From Maricaulis sp048269565 (GTDB lineage Bacteria; Pseudomonadota; Alphaproteobacteria; Caulobacterales; Maricaulaceae): 64,000 nucleotides of DNA. How positions within the stretch are numbered: position 1 is the stretch's first letter; every line of letters begins with the position of its first letter. Position numbers and translations under genes: made by a program. The DNA lies in NCBI RefSeq assembly GCF_048269565.1, contig NZ_JBLXIK010000005.1:62001-126000 (forward strand), written 5' to 3'. Shown in pieces: positions 19,294 through 28,044 of the stretch. Under the pieces are notes generated by a model, which saw only the letters and a list, made by a program, of their open reading frames with translations, was not told where the DNA came from and ran no database searches.

Positions 19294-21237
19294 ATGTTCA
19301 GATCAGCTTTGGCCGGCCTTGCTGTCGCGCTGTTCGCCTGCAGCACCAGCCCGGCCCAAACCGAGGCGCCACCGGCGCTCGAGCTGTTTGCGCAAATGCC
19401 GCATATGGACATGGTGACCCTGTCGCCGAACGGGCAGCGGATCGCTTTTCTCAGCAATTACGAAGGCCGCCGCATCCTGGTCGTGCGCGATCTGGCGAGC
19501 GGCGAGGACCAGCTCGCCAATGTCAGCGGCATCAGGCCGGAAGGCATGCTCTGGGCCAATGATCGCACCCTGCTGCTCTCGGCCAGTGAAGCGGCCAATA
19601 CCCAGCGGGTTCGCGGCGTGGTCGATTTTTCCGCCGTTCTGGCCTTCGATGTCGAGGACGGACTGGATTTTCGTCAATTGCTGCGCGGGTCGCGGCGGAC
19701 CGGGGTCAATATCCGGATGGGGCGCGTCCTCGGCATCAGCGCAGAGGACGGCTATGTCCTGATCCCGGCCAGGGATGAGGGCGGCAATTACGACCTGCTC
19801 GCCGCAGACCCGTCCCGGCGAGGCTCACGCGTCGAGGCCGGCGGCAGCACCGTCACCCGCGACTGGGTCATCGACCGCAATGGCGAGGCCGTCGCCCGGG
19901 TCGATTACTCCAATGCCCGCGACACGCAGCGCATCTTGGTGCGCGATGGCAATGGCTGGACGCCCATCCTGGAGGAGGAAGATGCCGACCGCCCGGTCTA
20001 TTCCACCTGGGGGCTGATCGAGGACGGCTCGCTGGCGGTCCGGGTGACCTATAACCGCAATGACCGGGCAACGACCAGCGGCCTCTATGCTGTCTCGCTC
20101 GAAACCGGTGAGATCACCCGGCGGCTGTTTCGCCATGACGACTATGATATCGGCGCCGTGCTGACCGACCCCTACACCAATCTGGTCGTCGGCGTGGCCT
20201 ATAGCGATGTGTTCGACGAGCATGTCTGGTTTGATGAGGAATTGACGGCGCGACAGGACATGCTGGAGGCCGGTTTCGGTGGCGCATCGGTGCGGATCGA
20301 GAGCTGGTCGCGTGATCGCAGCCGGTTCGTGGTCTCGACCGAGGGCGACGCCCGGCCGCGGGTCTATTATCTCTATGACGTCGCCAGCAATAATGTCGCC
20401 GCGATCGGCAGCGCCTATGGCAATCTGGCCCTGGGTGGATTGCGCCCGCGCCTGCACATCCACTATCCGGCGCGCGATGGCACACAGATACCCGGCTATC
20501 TGACCACCCCGGACGGCGAGGGCCCGTTTCCGACCGTCATCCTGCCGCATGGCGGCCCGGGCAGCCGCGACACGGGCGGGTTCGACTATCTCGCGCATTT
20601 CCTCGCCTCGCGCGGCTATGCCGTGATGCAGCCGCAATTCCGCGGCTCGGACGGGTATGGCCGGGAGTGGGAAGTGGCGGGTTATGGCGAGTGGGGCACA
20701 GGGCTGATGCAGCATGATGTCAGCGATGGCGCCCTCGCCCTGGTCCAGGCCAATATCGCGGACCCCGACCGGATCTGCATTGTCGGCCTGAGCTATGGCG
20801 GTTATGCCGCCCTGGCCGGAGCCGCCTTCACCCCCGACCTCTATCGCTGTGCCGCCGCGATTGCCCCTGTCACTGACCTGGCCGCACTGGTGCGCTATGA
20901 CCGCGACCGCCATGGCAGCGATCACTGGACCGTCGCCTATTGGGATGAGGCCATGAATGGCCTCGATGAAACCCGTCGCACGGCCCGGCTTCGGGCCGTC
21001 TCACCGGCTTATCACGGCGACCGCATCCATATCCCGGTGCTGTTGATGCATGGCCGTGACGACAGCGTCGTCCCGATCGAGCAGAGCCGCGACATGCGCG
21101 ATGCCCTGCGCCGCAACCGGGGCGATCTCGAATACATTGAAATGAGCGATACCGATCACTGGCTGAGCAGTGCCGAGATGCGCACACAGGTTCTCACCGA
21201 ATTGGAAAGCTTCCTGGACGAGCATATAGGAGACTAG
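19294..21237 (+). CDS. S9-family (prolyl oligopeptidase-like) serine peptidase
   Basis: This 647-residue secreted or lipid-anchored peptidase (possible lipobox LFAC, Cys16) has a beta-propeller of about 360 residues and a C-terminal alpha/beta hydrolase domain. Catalytic motifs are GLSYGGYAAL (nucleophile Ser), HGRDDSVVP (Asp) and DTDHWL (His622). This layout fits dipeptidyl/acylaminoacyl peptidases, which cut short peptides. GGGGGA precedes the ATG. A short palindrome (ATTTCAA-C-TTGAAAT, 19235-19249) lies 45 bases upstream and might be an operator. The stop overlaps the convergent gene by four bases. Confidence 0.88.
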   Translation: MFRSALAGLAVALFACSTSPAQTEAPPALELFAQMPHMDMVTLSPNGQRIAFLSNYEGRRILVVRDLASGEDQLANVSGIRPEGMLWANDRTLLLSASEAANTQRVRGVVDFSAVLAFDVEDGLDFRQLLRGSRRTGVNIRMGRVLGISAEDGYVLIPARDEGGNYDLLAADPSRRGSRVEAGGSTVTRDWVIDRNGEAVARVDYSNARDTQRILVRDGNGWTPILEEEDADRPVYSTWGLIEDGSLAVRVTYNRNDRATTSGLYAVSLETGEITRRLFRHDDYDIGAVLTDPYTNLVVGVAYSDVFDEHVWFDEELTARQDMLEAGFGGASVRIESWSRDRSRFVVSTEGDARPRVYYLYDVASNNVAAIGSAYGNLALGGLRPRLHIHYPARDGTQIPGYLTTPDGEGPFPTVILPHGGPGSRDTGGFDYLAHFLASRGYAVMQPQFRGSDGYGREWEVAGYGEWGTGLMQHDVSDGALALVQANIADPDRICIVGLSYGGYAALAGAAFTPDLYRCAAAIAPVTDLAALVRYDRDRHGSDHWTVAYWDEAMNGLDETRRTARLRAVSPAYHGDRIHIPVLLMHGRDDSVVPIEQSRDMRDALRRNRGDLEYIEMSDTDHWLSSAEMRTQVLTELESFLDEHIGD

Positions 21238-22049
21238 CGCCCCGTCAGCGACAGCCAGCTGAGCCGCGCCTGCCGCGCCAGCAAAGCGCGTTCGGGCGGG
21301 ACTTCGAACGGGTTTTTCGGCAGGCTTTTCAGATAGCCTGGGGTCAGCACGGCATAGCCGGCCGCCGGCACAGCCTCGACTGGCAGCGCGCCGGCCGCCC
21401 GGAAGGCGCGCGCGGCATCCTCGGCGATCGCCCGCACGGGCTGGAGCGCGGCCTTCGCCTTGCCGGAGCCGAGGCCCTGGGCGAGCATGGCGGGGGTGCC
21501 GCCGAGCTCGGTGAGATAATCGCCGGCGACCGGGGCGCGGCCGATGCGGGCGCGCCAGGCGAAGGCGCGCATCAGGCCCGTCAGCCCCCAGGCACGGCCG
21601 GCATCGATGATCTGCTGCTGCGGCAGTTCGCCCCCGGTCAGGATCAGGGCCAGGCGGATCAGCCGCACCGAGGTGCGGTCGACATAATCCATCAGGGCAT
21701 CGAGATCGGCATGCGGCGCAGCGCTGATATCGTCGAAACGGGCATCGATCAGATCGATCAGTTCAGCCTGCGGCAGCCGGTCCGTCAGCGGTGCCATCGC
21801 CTCGGTGACGGCATGGCGGCGCACTTTGGGCGTCTCGAGATAGAGGTCACTGACCGCCTCGCGCCACCAGGTCAGCTTCATCTCGCCGATCAGACTCTCG
21901 CTCGTGGCGTCGGCGATACGGGCGATTTCATGGTTCAGCGCGTAGAGCGCGAACAGACGCACGCGCAGCTGCGCCGGGGCAAACAGGGCCGCCAGACGCC
22001 GGTCGGGATCGGATTTTTGCAGTAAAACCGACAAATCCTCGGCGCTCAT
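21234..22049 (-). CDS. Squalene/phytoene synthase-family protein, NDUFAF6-like
   Basis: The start is the ATG at 22049, five bases after GGAGGAG, giving 271 residues. The fold signals are ALYALNHEIARIADAT, LTWWREAVSDLY and TGLMRAFAWRARIGR. These match the squalene/phytoene synthase family in its NDUFAF6-like branch. The Asp-rich DxxxD motifs needed for prenyl diphosphate chemistry are not visible. A non-enzymatic role, as in complex I assembly by mitochondrial NDUFAF6, is more likely than carotenoid or hopanoid synthesis (inference). In alphaproteobacteria this gene is often near secDF and trmFO, as here. Confidence 0.8.
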   Translation of the reverse strand: MSAEDLSVLLQKSDPDRRLAALFAPAQLRVRLFALYALNHEIARIADATSESLIGEMKLTWWREAVSDLYLETPKVRRHAVTEAMAPLTDRLPQAELIDLIDARFDDISAAPHADLDALMDYVDRTSVRLIRLALILTGGELPQQQIIDAGRAWGLTGLMRAFAWRARIGRAPVAGDYLTELGGTPAMLAQGLGSGKAKAALQPVRAIAEDAARAFRAAGALPVEAVPAAGYAVLTPGYLKSLPKNPFEVPPERALLARQARLSWLSLTGR

Positions 22050-22168
22050 GCGCTCCTCCGGTGGACATTGGTGGCCCGGGGGCCATATGCATTCATAGCA
22101 TTGAGCGGCGCTGACGCCCGCCCCGCGCGCACCTGTTTTGTCACACACGCTATCGACGGAGAAATCCC

Positions 22169-22774
22169 ATGAGCTTCACCCTTCCTGCCCTGCCCTATGC
22201 CCAGGACGCCCTGGCGCCGCACATCTCCGCCGAGACGCTCGACTTCCACCACGGCAAGCACCACGCCGCCTATGTCACCAATCTCAACAAGCTGCTGGAC
22301 GGCCATGCGCTGGCCGGCAAATCGCTGGAAGACGTCGTCAAGGCCAGCGCTGGCGAGGCCGACATGGCCGGCATTTTCAACAATGCCGCCCAGGTCTGGA
22401 ACCACACCTTCTACTGGAGCTCGATGACGCCGAATGGCGGCGGTGCCCCGGCCGGCGAACTGGCCACGATGATCGACCGCGATTTCGGCTCCTTCGACGC
22501 CTTCAAGACCGCCTTCGCCACGGCCGGCGCGACCCAGTTCGGTTCCGGCTGGGCCTGGCTTGTGCTGAAAGATGGCAAGCTTGAAATCCGCAAGACCGGC
22601 AATGCCGAAACCCCGATCACCGAGGCCGGCGTGACGCCGCTGCTGACGATGGATGTATGGGAGCATGCCTATTACGTCGATTTCCGAAATCGCCGTCCCG
22701 ACTATATCGCCACCTTCCTTGATCACCTGATCAACTGGGATTTCGCCGCTGCCAATCTGGCCGCCGCGAAATAG
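22169..22774 (+). CDS. sodB: Superoxide dismutase, iron type
   Basis: This 201-residue cytoplasmic SOD removes superoxide. Metal ligands appear as His27 in DFHHGKHHAAYV, the His of QVWNHTFYWSS (near residue 79), and Asp and His in TMDVWEHAYYVDF (near 161-165). The residues AGIFNNAAQVWNH and GATQFGSGW favour the iron-dependent form. The start follows GACGGAG. It is divergent from the squalene-synthase-like gene, with about 120 bases between starts. Confidence 0.95.
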   Translation: MSFTLPALPYAQDALAPHISAETLDFHHGKHHAAYVTNLNKLLDGHALAGKSLEDVVKASAGEADMAGIFNNAAQVWNHTFYWSSMTPNGGGAPAGELATMIDRDFGSFDAFKTAFATAGATQFGSGWAWLVLKDGKLEIRKTGNAETPITEAGVTPLLTMDVWEHAYYVDFRNRRPDYIATFLDHLINWDFAAANLAAAK

Positions 22775-22815
22775 TCTGCCCGGCATCTCGCCAAGCGCGC
22801 TTTCCCGTCTTAGGT

Positions 22816-22851
22816 TTCCCCTCGGTTGATCGATAAAAATACCGAGGGGAA
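22816..22851 (+). promoter_or_regulatory. 11-bp perfect inverted repeat containing the ribosome binding site
   Basis: TTCCCCTCGGT (22816-22826) pairs perfectly with ACCGAGGGGAA (22841-22851) across a 14-base A/T-rich loop. The right arm contains GAGGGGA, the ribosome binding site of the gene that starts five bases later at 22856. Folding of the mRNA would hide the site. Confidence 0.6.
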
Positions 22852-22855
22852 TTCC

Positions 22856-24196
22856 ATGGAATTGCGTTCCTTCCTGGCCGGGCTCGCTTTCGCGGGCCTG
22901 GCAGCGTGTACTCCGGGTCCGGCGGCACAGACCGCCAGCGAAGCGCCGCCCGCGCCTGAAACGGCTGCGCTTGCAGCCGCGCCGATAGCAGCGCCGGATT
23001 TCACTCCGGTCGAAAATCCCGCCGCGCTGGGTTTTGACCCGGCCGGCCTCGCCGCGCTGGACCAGCAGCTCGACGCCCTCGCTGCCGCTGGCGCCCGCCC
23101 CGGCTATGCCGCCATCATTGCCCGCGGCACCCGGGTCGCCTTCGTCTCGGAAGCCGGCGCGATCAATCTTGAAACCGGTGAGCCCTTCACCATCGACAGC
23201 CCGGTGCGTATCGCCTCGATGTCGAAACCGGTGACCGCCGTGGCCGTGATGATGCTGGTCGAGGCCGGCCAGCTCGGGCTTGATGATCCGGTCTCCGACT
23301 ATATTCCCGAATTCGCCGATGTGCAGGTGGCCGTCAGCCCGATGGCCAATGGCGACGGCGTCATCGAGACGCGCGCACCGGTGCGCCCGATCACGATCCG
23401 GCATTTGCTCACCCACACCGCCGGGCTGGGCTATATCTTCGACAATGAGACCGATCTCGGCCGGCTCTATCTGGAAAACTCGCTCTATTCTGGCAGCGGC
23501 AATCTGGAAGCGCGGATGCAGCAACTCGCCGCCCTGCCGCTCTATACCGATCCGGGCACGCGCTGGATCTATTCGTATTCGCTCGACGTGCTCGGCCGCG
23601 TGATTGAAGTCGTCTCGGGCGAGCCGTTTGAAGTGTTTATGGAAAACCGCCTGTTCGAACCGCTCGGCATGAGCTCGACCGGCTTCTTCTACGAGGATGT
23701 CGATTTCGACGAAGCCGAGATGTCACCGGTCTATGTCCATGACGAGAGTGGCGCCATGGTGCCCTTCGACCAGGCGACACCGGACTGGGCGTCCGGCGGT
23801 GGCGGCCTGGTCTCGACCGCCTCGGACTATATCCGTTTTGCCATGATGCTGGCCAATGGCGGCGCACTGGGTGAGGTCCGCATCCTGTCCCCGGAGACCG
23901 TGCACGAACTCGCCTCGCCGCAGGTCCCGTCCGGTCAGCTCGGCGAAGACTGGGGCGCGCGCGGTTTCGGCTTTGGCGGCGCGGTGGCGCTGTCGCCGGC
24001 CGAAGGCCAGGAGGCAGCCGGCATCACCGGGGACTATTCCTGGAGCGGCCTGTTCGACACGGATTTCTTCATCAGCCCCAATACCGGCGTTGCCGCAGTG
24101 CTGATGACCCAGATCCAGCCCGGCCCCAACCGTCCCGAACCGCGCAGCTCGGCCATGTTCCGGCCGCTGGTCTATGCCAGCTTTGCCTTCGACTGA
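22856..24196 (+). CDS. Serine hydrolase lipoprotein, class C beta-lactamase/esterase family
   Basis: Starting at the ATG at 22856, this 446-residue protein has a lipobox (LAAC, Cys18) and an alanine/proline-rich linker to residue 50. The beta-lactamase-like domain has SMSK (Ser121, Lys124) as SxxK and IYSYSLDVLG in place of YxN, the form seen in EstB-like esterases. LLTHTAGLGY and ASGGGGLVSTASDY are further family marks. It is likely an esterase or peptidase at the outer or inner membrane. It is a second, unlinked family member besides the one at 4348. Translation may be limited by the hairpin over its ribosome binding site. Confidence 0.85.
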   Translation: MELRSFLAGLAFAGLAACTPGPAAQTASEAPPAPETAALAAAPIAAPDFTPVENPAALGFDPAGLAALDQQLDALAAAGARPGYAAIIARGTRVAFVSEAGAINLETGEPFTIDSPVRIASMSKPVTAVAVMMLVEAGQLGLDDPVSDYIPEFADVQVAVSPMANGDGVIETRAPVRPITIRHLLTHTAGLGYIFDNETDLGRLYLENSLYSGSGNLEARMQQLAALPLYTDPGTRWIYSYSLDVLGRVIEVVSGEPFEVFMENRLFEPLGMSSTGFFYEDVDFDEAEMSPVYVHDESGAMVPFDQATPDWASGGGGLVSTASDYIRFAMMLANGGALGEVRILSPETVHELASPQVPSGQLGEDWGARGFGFGGAVALSPAEGQEAAGITGDYSWSGLFDTDFFISPNTGVAAVLMTQIQPGPNRPEPRSSAMFRPLVYASFAFD

Positions 24197-24229
24197 GCCG
24201 GACGGCCAGCCACAACCCGCCATGAAAAA

Positions 24230-24254
24230 GGCCCGCCGGGATGACCGGCGGGCC
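24230..24254. terminator. Bidirectional intrinsic terminator
   Basis: GGCCCGCCGG (24230-24239) pairs with CCGGCGGGCC (24245-24254) around five bases. It has AAAAA before and TTTC after, so it can act on both strands. It sits between the convergent serine hydrolase and PuuD-like genes. Confidence 0.8.
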
Positions 24255-24282
24255 TTTCGTATTGCTGCGTGCGGATCTGGCG

Positions 24283-24891
24283 TCAGCCAAATACGGTCTG
24301 CGCCATCGCCATGGCGATCAGCATCGGGAATGAGAGCAGCGTATTGGTACGCGAGAACAGCATCGCCGTGCGCGCCGCCTTCGGCTTGGCCTCGGCATCG
24401 GCCTCGACCAGGCCGAGCGCGATCTGCTGGTTCGGCCAGATAATGAACCAGACATTATAGGCCATGATGATGGCCATCCACATGCCGATCCCGATGAAGC
24501 TGTATTGCGGGGAATAGTGCTCGGCCGCGAGACCGAAGCTCAACACCTCGACCGTATAGCCGCGCATGCCGGCGACCGCGAGGCCGGTGACGAGGGTGGC
24601 GAAGGCGCCCCAACGGAACCAGAACAGCGCCGCCGGCGCGATCACCTTGCCGATGGCCGGCTTTTGCTCGTCGGGGATGTTCGGCATGTTGGGGATCTGG
24701 ACGAAGTTGAAATACCACAACAGCCCGATCCACATGATGCCCGAGACGACATGGGTCCAGCGGGCAATCCCCGTCCAGAGCGCCTCATTGACCGCGATAC
24801 CGCCGGTCAGCACATAGGCGCCGAGATAGATGATCGCGAGCAGCAGCGAGATGTGCACGGTCGCGCGCAGATTGCTCAGAATTGCAGGCAT
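24283..24891 (-). CDS. PuuD/urate-oxidase-N-like membrane protein
   Basis: This 202-residue protein has five or six membrane helices. It matches the membrane domain of the urate hydroxylase PuuD family (ARWTHVVSGIMWIGLLWYFNFVQ, WFRWGAFATLVTGL, YNVWFIIWPNQQIALG). Full PuuD has a C-terminal cytochrome c domain that is absent here, so uric acid oxidation is unproven. Short versions are widespread in alphaproteobacteria and may have another role. Conserved His and Trp residues in helix two could bind haem. No purine-catabolism genes are nearby. Confidence 0.75.
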   Translation of the reverse strand: MPAILSNLRATVHISLLLAIIYLGAYVLTGGIAVNEALWTGIARWTHVVSGIMWIGLLWYFNFVQIPNMPNIPDEQKPAIGKVIAPAALFWFRWGAFATLVTGLAVAGMRGYTVEVLSFGLAAEHYSPQYSFIGIGMWMAIIMAYNVWFIIWPNQQIALGLVEADAEAKPKAARTAMLFSRTNTLLSFPMLIAMAMAQTVFG

Positions 24892-24979
24892 GGCTTCCTC
24901 CCCAGGAAATAATGTTTGTCTTCACTGGGGAATTTACAGCAATTCGCGTCTGGCGATAGCCCGGACGCAAACCGGGTTG

Positions 24980-25915
24980 TCAATCATTCTCGTTGGCGTC
25001 GCGCTTGACCCCGACTAGGAGCAGGAGCGGTGCGGCGACGAAGATCGAGGAATAGGTCCCGATCACCACGCCCCAGATCATCGCGAAGGAGAAGCTCTTC
25101 AGCGCCTCGCCACCGATGAGATAGAGCGAAACCAGCGCCACCAGCGTCGTTGATGAGGTCAGGATGGTGCGCGAGAGCGTGTCGTTGATCGACATGTTGA
25201 GCAGTTCACCGAGAGGCATCTTCTTGTACTTGCGAAGATTTTCCCGGATCCGGTCATACACGATCACGGTATCATTCATCGAATAGCCGACGATGGTCAG
25301 GATGGCCGCGACGGTGGCGAGATCGAAGGTCATCTGCGTGACCGAGAACATGCCGACTGTGGCGATGACGTCATGGGTCAGGGCCAGGATGGCGCCGACG
25401 GAGAACTGCCACTCGAACTGGAACCAGATATAGATCAGCATCAGGAACAGGGCGAGCGAGACCGCCATGAATCCCTTCACCACCAGCTCACCGGAGACGG
25501 AGCCGCCGATCACATCTGTACCGCGCAGCTCGATGTCGGGGAAACTGGATTCGAGCGCCGCTTCCAGCGCCCGGCGGGCATCCTGTTGCGCTTCCTCGCC
25601 TTCCAGGCCCTCGCCGGGCTGCAGCGGCAGGGAAATCAGCACTTCGTGCGGATCGCCGGTCTGCTGGATCCGCGGTTCGCCCAGATTGAGATCGCCAACC
25701 ACCGTGCGCATCGCCTCGACATCGGCCGGCTCTTCGGTGCGAACCTCGGTCTGGATCCCGCCGCGGAAATCAATACCGAAATTGATCCCGACATTGGCGA
25801 ATTCGAACAGCGAGCCAAGCACCAGCAGGAGCGAAAACGCGATCGCCCACATCCGGATCTTGATGAAGGGGAGATTCGCCGTGGTGGGCAGAAATCTGAT
25901 CAGGGCAAGTGACAT
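24980..25915 (-). CDS. secF: Protein translocase subunit SecF
   Basis: SecF works with SecD to drive late steps of Sec export using the proton gradient. This 311-residue protein has six membrane helices, the GIDFRGG motif in the first periplasmic segment, and the family signature YSMNDTVIVYDRIRENLRKY. It lies 13 bases downstream of secD, completing yajC-secD-secF. Confidence 0.97.
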   Translation of the reverse strand: MSLALIRFLPTTANLPFIKIRMWAIAFSLLLVLGSLFEFANVGINFGIDFRGGIQTEVRTEEPADVEAMRTVVGDLNLGEPRIQQTGDPHEVLISLPLQPGEGLEGEEAQQDARRALEAALESSFPDIELRGTDVIGGSVSGELVVKGFMAVSLALFLMLIYIWFQFEWQFSVGAILALTHDVIATVGMFSVTQMTFDLATVAAILTIVGYSMNDTVIVYDRIRENLRKYKKMPLGELLNMSINDTLSRTILTSSTTLVALVSLYLIGGEALKSFSFAMIWGVVIGTYSSIFVAAPLLLLVGVKRDANEND

Positions 25916-25928
25916 GGGAAAACCTCTC

Positions 25929-27587
25929 CTACAGCGGAATGGCTTTGGGCTTCAGCGCCCGCAGCCAGATGACCGCCAGCAGGCGGGAGAAGACAAAGGC
26001 GGTGAAGACCGAGGTGATGATACCGATACCCAGCGTGATCGCGAAACCACGCACCGGGCCGGCCCCGAGCAGATAGAGCACCGCAGCCGCGATGAAGGTG
26101 GTGACATTGGCGTCCATGATCGCCGAGAGGGCGCGCTCATAACCGGCCTGCAGCGCATTGGCCGGCGTGCGACCGAGCTTGTTCTCCTCACGGATACGCT
26201 CATAGATCAGCACATTGGCATCGACCGCCATACCGATCGTCAGGATGATACCGGCGATACCCGGCAGGGTCAGCGTCGCGCCGAGGCCCGACAATCCGCC
26301 CATGATCAGGATGACATTGACCAGCAGCGCCATCGTCGCGAAGACGCCGAAAATCCCGTAGGCGGCAATCATGAAGATGATGACGGCGAGGAAGCCGATC
26401 AACACCGCCATCGTGCCGCTCTCGATCTGGTCCTGCCCGAGGCTCGCCAGCACGGTGCGTTGCTCGACCGGGGTCAGCGAGGCCGGCAGGGCGCCGGCAT
26501 TGAGCAGCACGACGAGCTGTTGCGCCGTCTCGTAATTATAGCTCCCGCCAATCACGCCGGAACCCGACAGGATCGGTTCATTGATCGTCGGCGCGGTGAT
26601 GATTTCACCGTCGAGCACGATCGCAAACTGCTTGCCGCGATTATTCCGCGTCATGTCCCCGAAGACGAGCGCGCCCTGGGTGTCGAAACGGAAACCGACG
26701 ACAGGGCCGACATAATTGGGGTGGGTGGTGACATTGGCCTGGGTGAGGTTTTCACCGGTCAGGCGCGAGGCGGTCTCGACGGCGAGATATTGCACCGGAT
26801 TGCTGTCAGCCATCGGATAGATGGTGCGGCCCGGCGGCACGCGCGCCTGGCCATTGGGGCCGGGATTGATGGTCTCGTCGACGAGGTGAAAGCTCATGCT
26901 CGCCTGGGCGCCGACAATGGCGATGATGGCGTCGGGGTCGCTGGCGCCGGGAACCTGGACCAGCACCCGCGTATCGCCCTGGCGGGCAATCGTCGGATCG
27001 GTCGTGCCCAGCCCGTCAAGACGGCGCCGGATCACTTCGATCGACTGCGTCACGGTGCGGGTGCGGATCGCCTCGAGCTGTTCCGGGGTCACGCTGATGC
27101 GGATGGCATTGGCATCGCTCGGGTCGCGGCGGATATTCAGCGTCTGCGCCAGGCCGGGCTGACCCAGCGTCGTGGTGACCGGCTGCGACAGTTCGGACAG
27201 GGTTTCAAAGGCGGCATCGCGATCATCGGCCCGCGCCATCAGCACCACGACTTCCTCGCCGATCACCGCAACGCTGCGGGCCAGCAGCGGTGGAGTACTG
27301 CCGCGCAAGGTCTGGCGGGCATCGGCAGCGAGGGTTTCGAGCTGGCCAGCGCGAACCTCGGCCATGTTCACTTCAAAGACGATATGGGAACCGCCCTGCA
27401 AATCGAGGCCGAGATTGACGGTGCTACTGGGAATCCAGCGCCAGATACCGCGCGGTTCGAGCGAATTGTCGATCTCGTTGACGCTGTAGCGCTCGGATTG
27501 CGGTACCAGGTTCGGAATCGAGTACAGCACACCCAGAAGAATGATGGCAAAGATGGAAAAAAGCTTCCAGCGCCCGAATTGCAGCAT
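25929..27587 (-). CDS. secD: Protein translocase subunit SecD
   Basis: SecD is the larger partner of SecF in the inner-membrane export motor. The 552-residue sequence has an N-terminal helix, then LGLDLQGGSHIVFEV, a large periplasmic region, and five C-terminal membrane helices with GMAVDANVLIYERIREE. It is between yajC and secF in the usual operon order. Confidence 0.97.
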   Translation of the reverse strand: MLQFGRWKLFSIFAIILLGVLYSIPNLVPQSERYSVNEIDNSLEPRGIWRWIPSSTVNLGLDLQGGSHIVFEVNMAEVRAGQLETLAADARQTLRGSTPPLLARSVAVIGEEVVVLMARADDRDAAFETLSELSQPVTTTLGQPGLAQTLNIRRDPSDANAIRISVTPEQLEAIRTRTVTQSIEVIRRRLDGLGTTDPTIARQGDTRVLVQVPGASDPDAIIAIVGAQASMSFHLVDETINPGPNGQARVPPGRTIYPMADSNPVQYLAVETASRLTGENLTQANVTTHPNYVGPVVGFRFDTQGALVFGDMTRNNRGKQFAIVLDGEIITAPTINEPILSGSGVIGGSYNYETAQQLVVLLNAGALPASLTPVEQRTVLASLGQDQIESGTMAVLIGFLAVIIFMIAAYGIFGVFATMALLVNVILIMGGLSGLGATLTLPGIAGIILTIGMAVDANVLIYERIREENKLGRTPANALQAGYERALSAIMDANVTTFIAAAVLYLLGAGPVRGFAITLGIGIITSVFTAFVFSRLLAVIWLRALKPKAIPL

Positions 27588-27615
27588 GACGGCGAACCTT
27601 GTTCAGCAGGAGCGT

Positions 27616-27924
27616 TCAGGTATTGGCCGCATCATTGGCCGGCTTCGGCTCGGTCCGGTTACGGACATCGGCAATCGTGTGCTTGATGAGCCGGACCTCG
27701 ACGCCCTTGGACAGTTCGATCACCGCCTCGGCCTCTTCGACCTTCATCACCTTGCCGACCAGCCCGCCCTGGGTAACGACGACATCGCCGCGCTTCAGCG
27801 CCTCGATCATGTCGCGGTGTTCCTTGGCGCGCTTCTGTTGCGGACGGATCAGCAGGAAATAGAAGACGAGGCCCATCAGGACGAGCATCGGGATCGGCGA
27901 TTCGAGAATGGTCTGGAGATTCAT
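27616..27924 (-). CDS. yajC: Sec translocon accessory protein YajC
   Basis: This 102-residue protein has one membrane helix (PMLVLMGLVFYFLLIRPQQK), a basic QQKRAKEH stretch and a small soluble domain (GDVVVTQGGLVGKVMKV), as in YajC. It associates with SecDF and heads the operon. The gap to secD is short (28 bases). Confidence 0.95.
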   Translation of the reverse strand: MNLQTILESPIPMLVLMGLVFYFLLIRPQQKRAKEHRDMIEALKRGDVVVTQGGLVGKVMKVEEAEAVIELSKGVEVRLIKHTIADVRNRTEPKPANDAANT

Positions 27925-28044
27925 GCTGGGCTCCGCTTGCCGGTAGCCTGCCGCAGCGCGGGGCAGGCCGGATTCAGTTTGGCCGGACTATATCGGGGCG
28001 GCAGCGGGTTGCAACAAGACTGACTGCAGGAAAATTTGCGTCAC

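Noticed and set aside
24283..24891. Full urate hydroxylase PuuD
   Set aside because: The cytochrome c domain of full PuuD is missing and no purine-catabolism genes are near, so only the membrane-domain similarity is reported.
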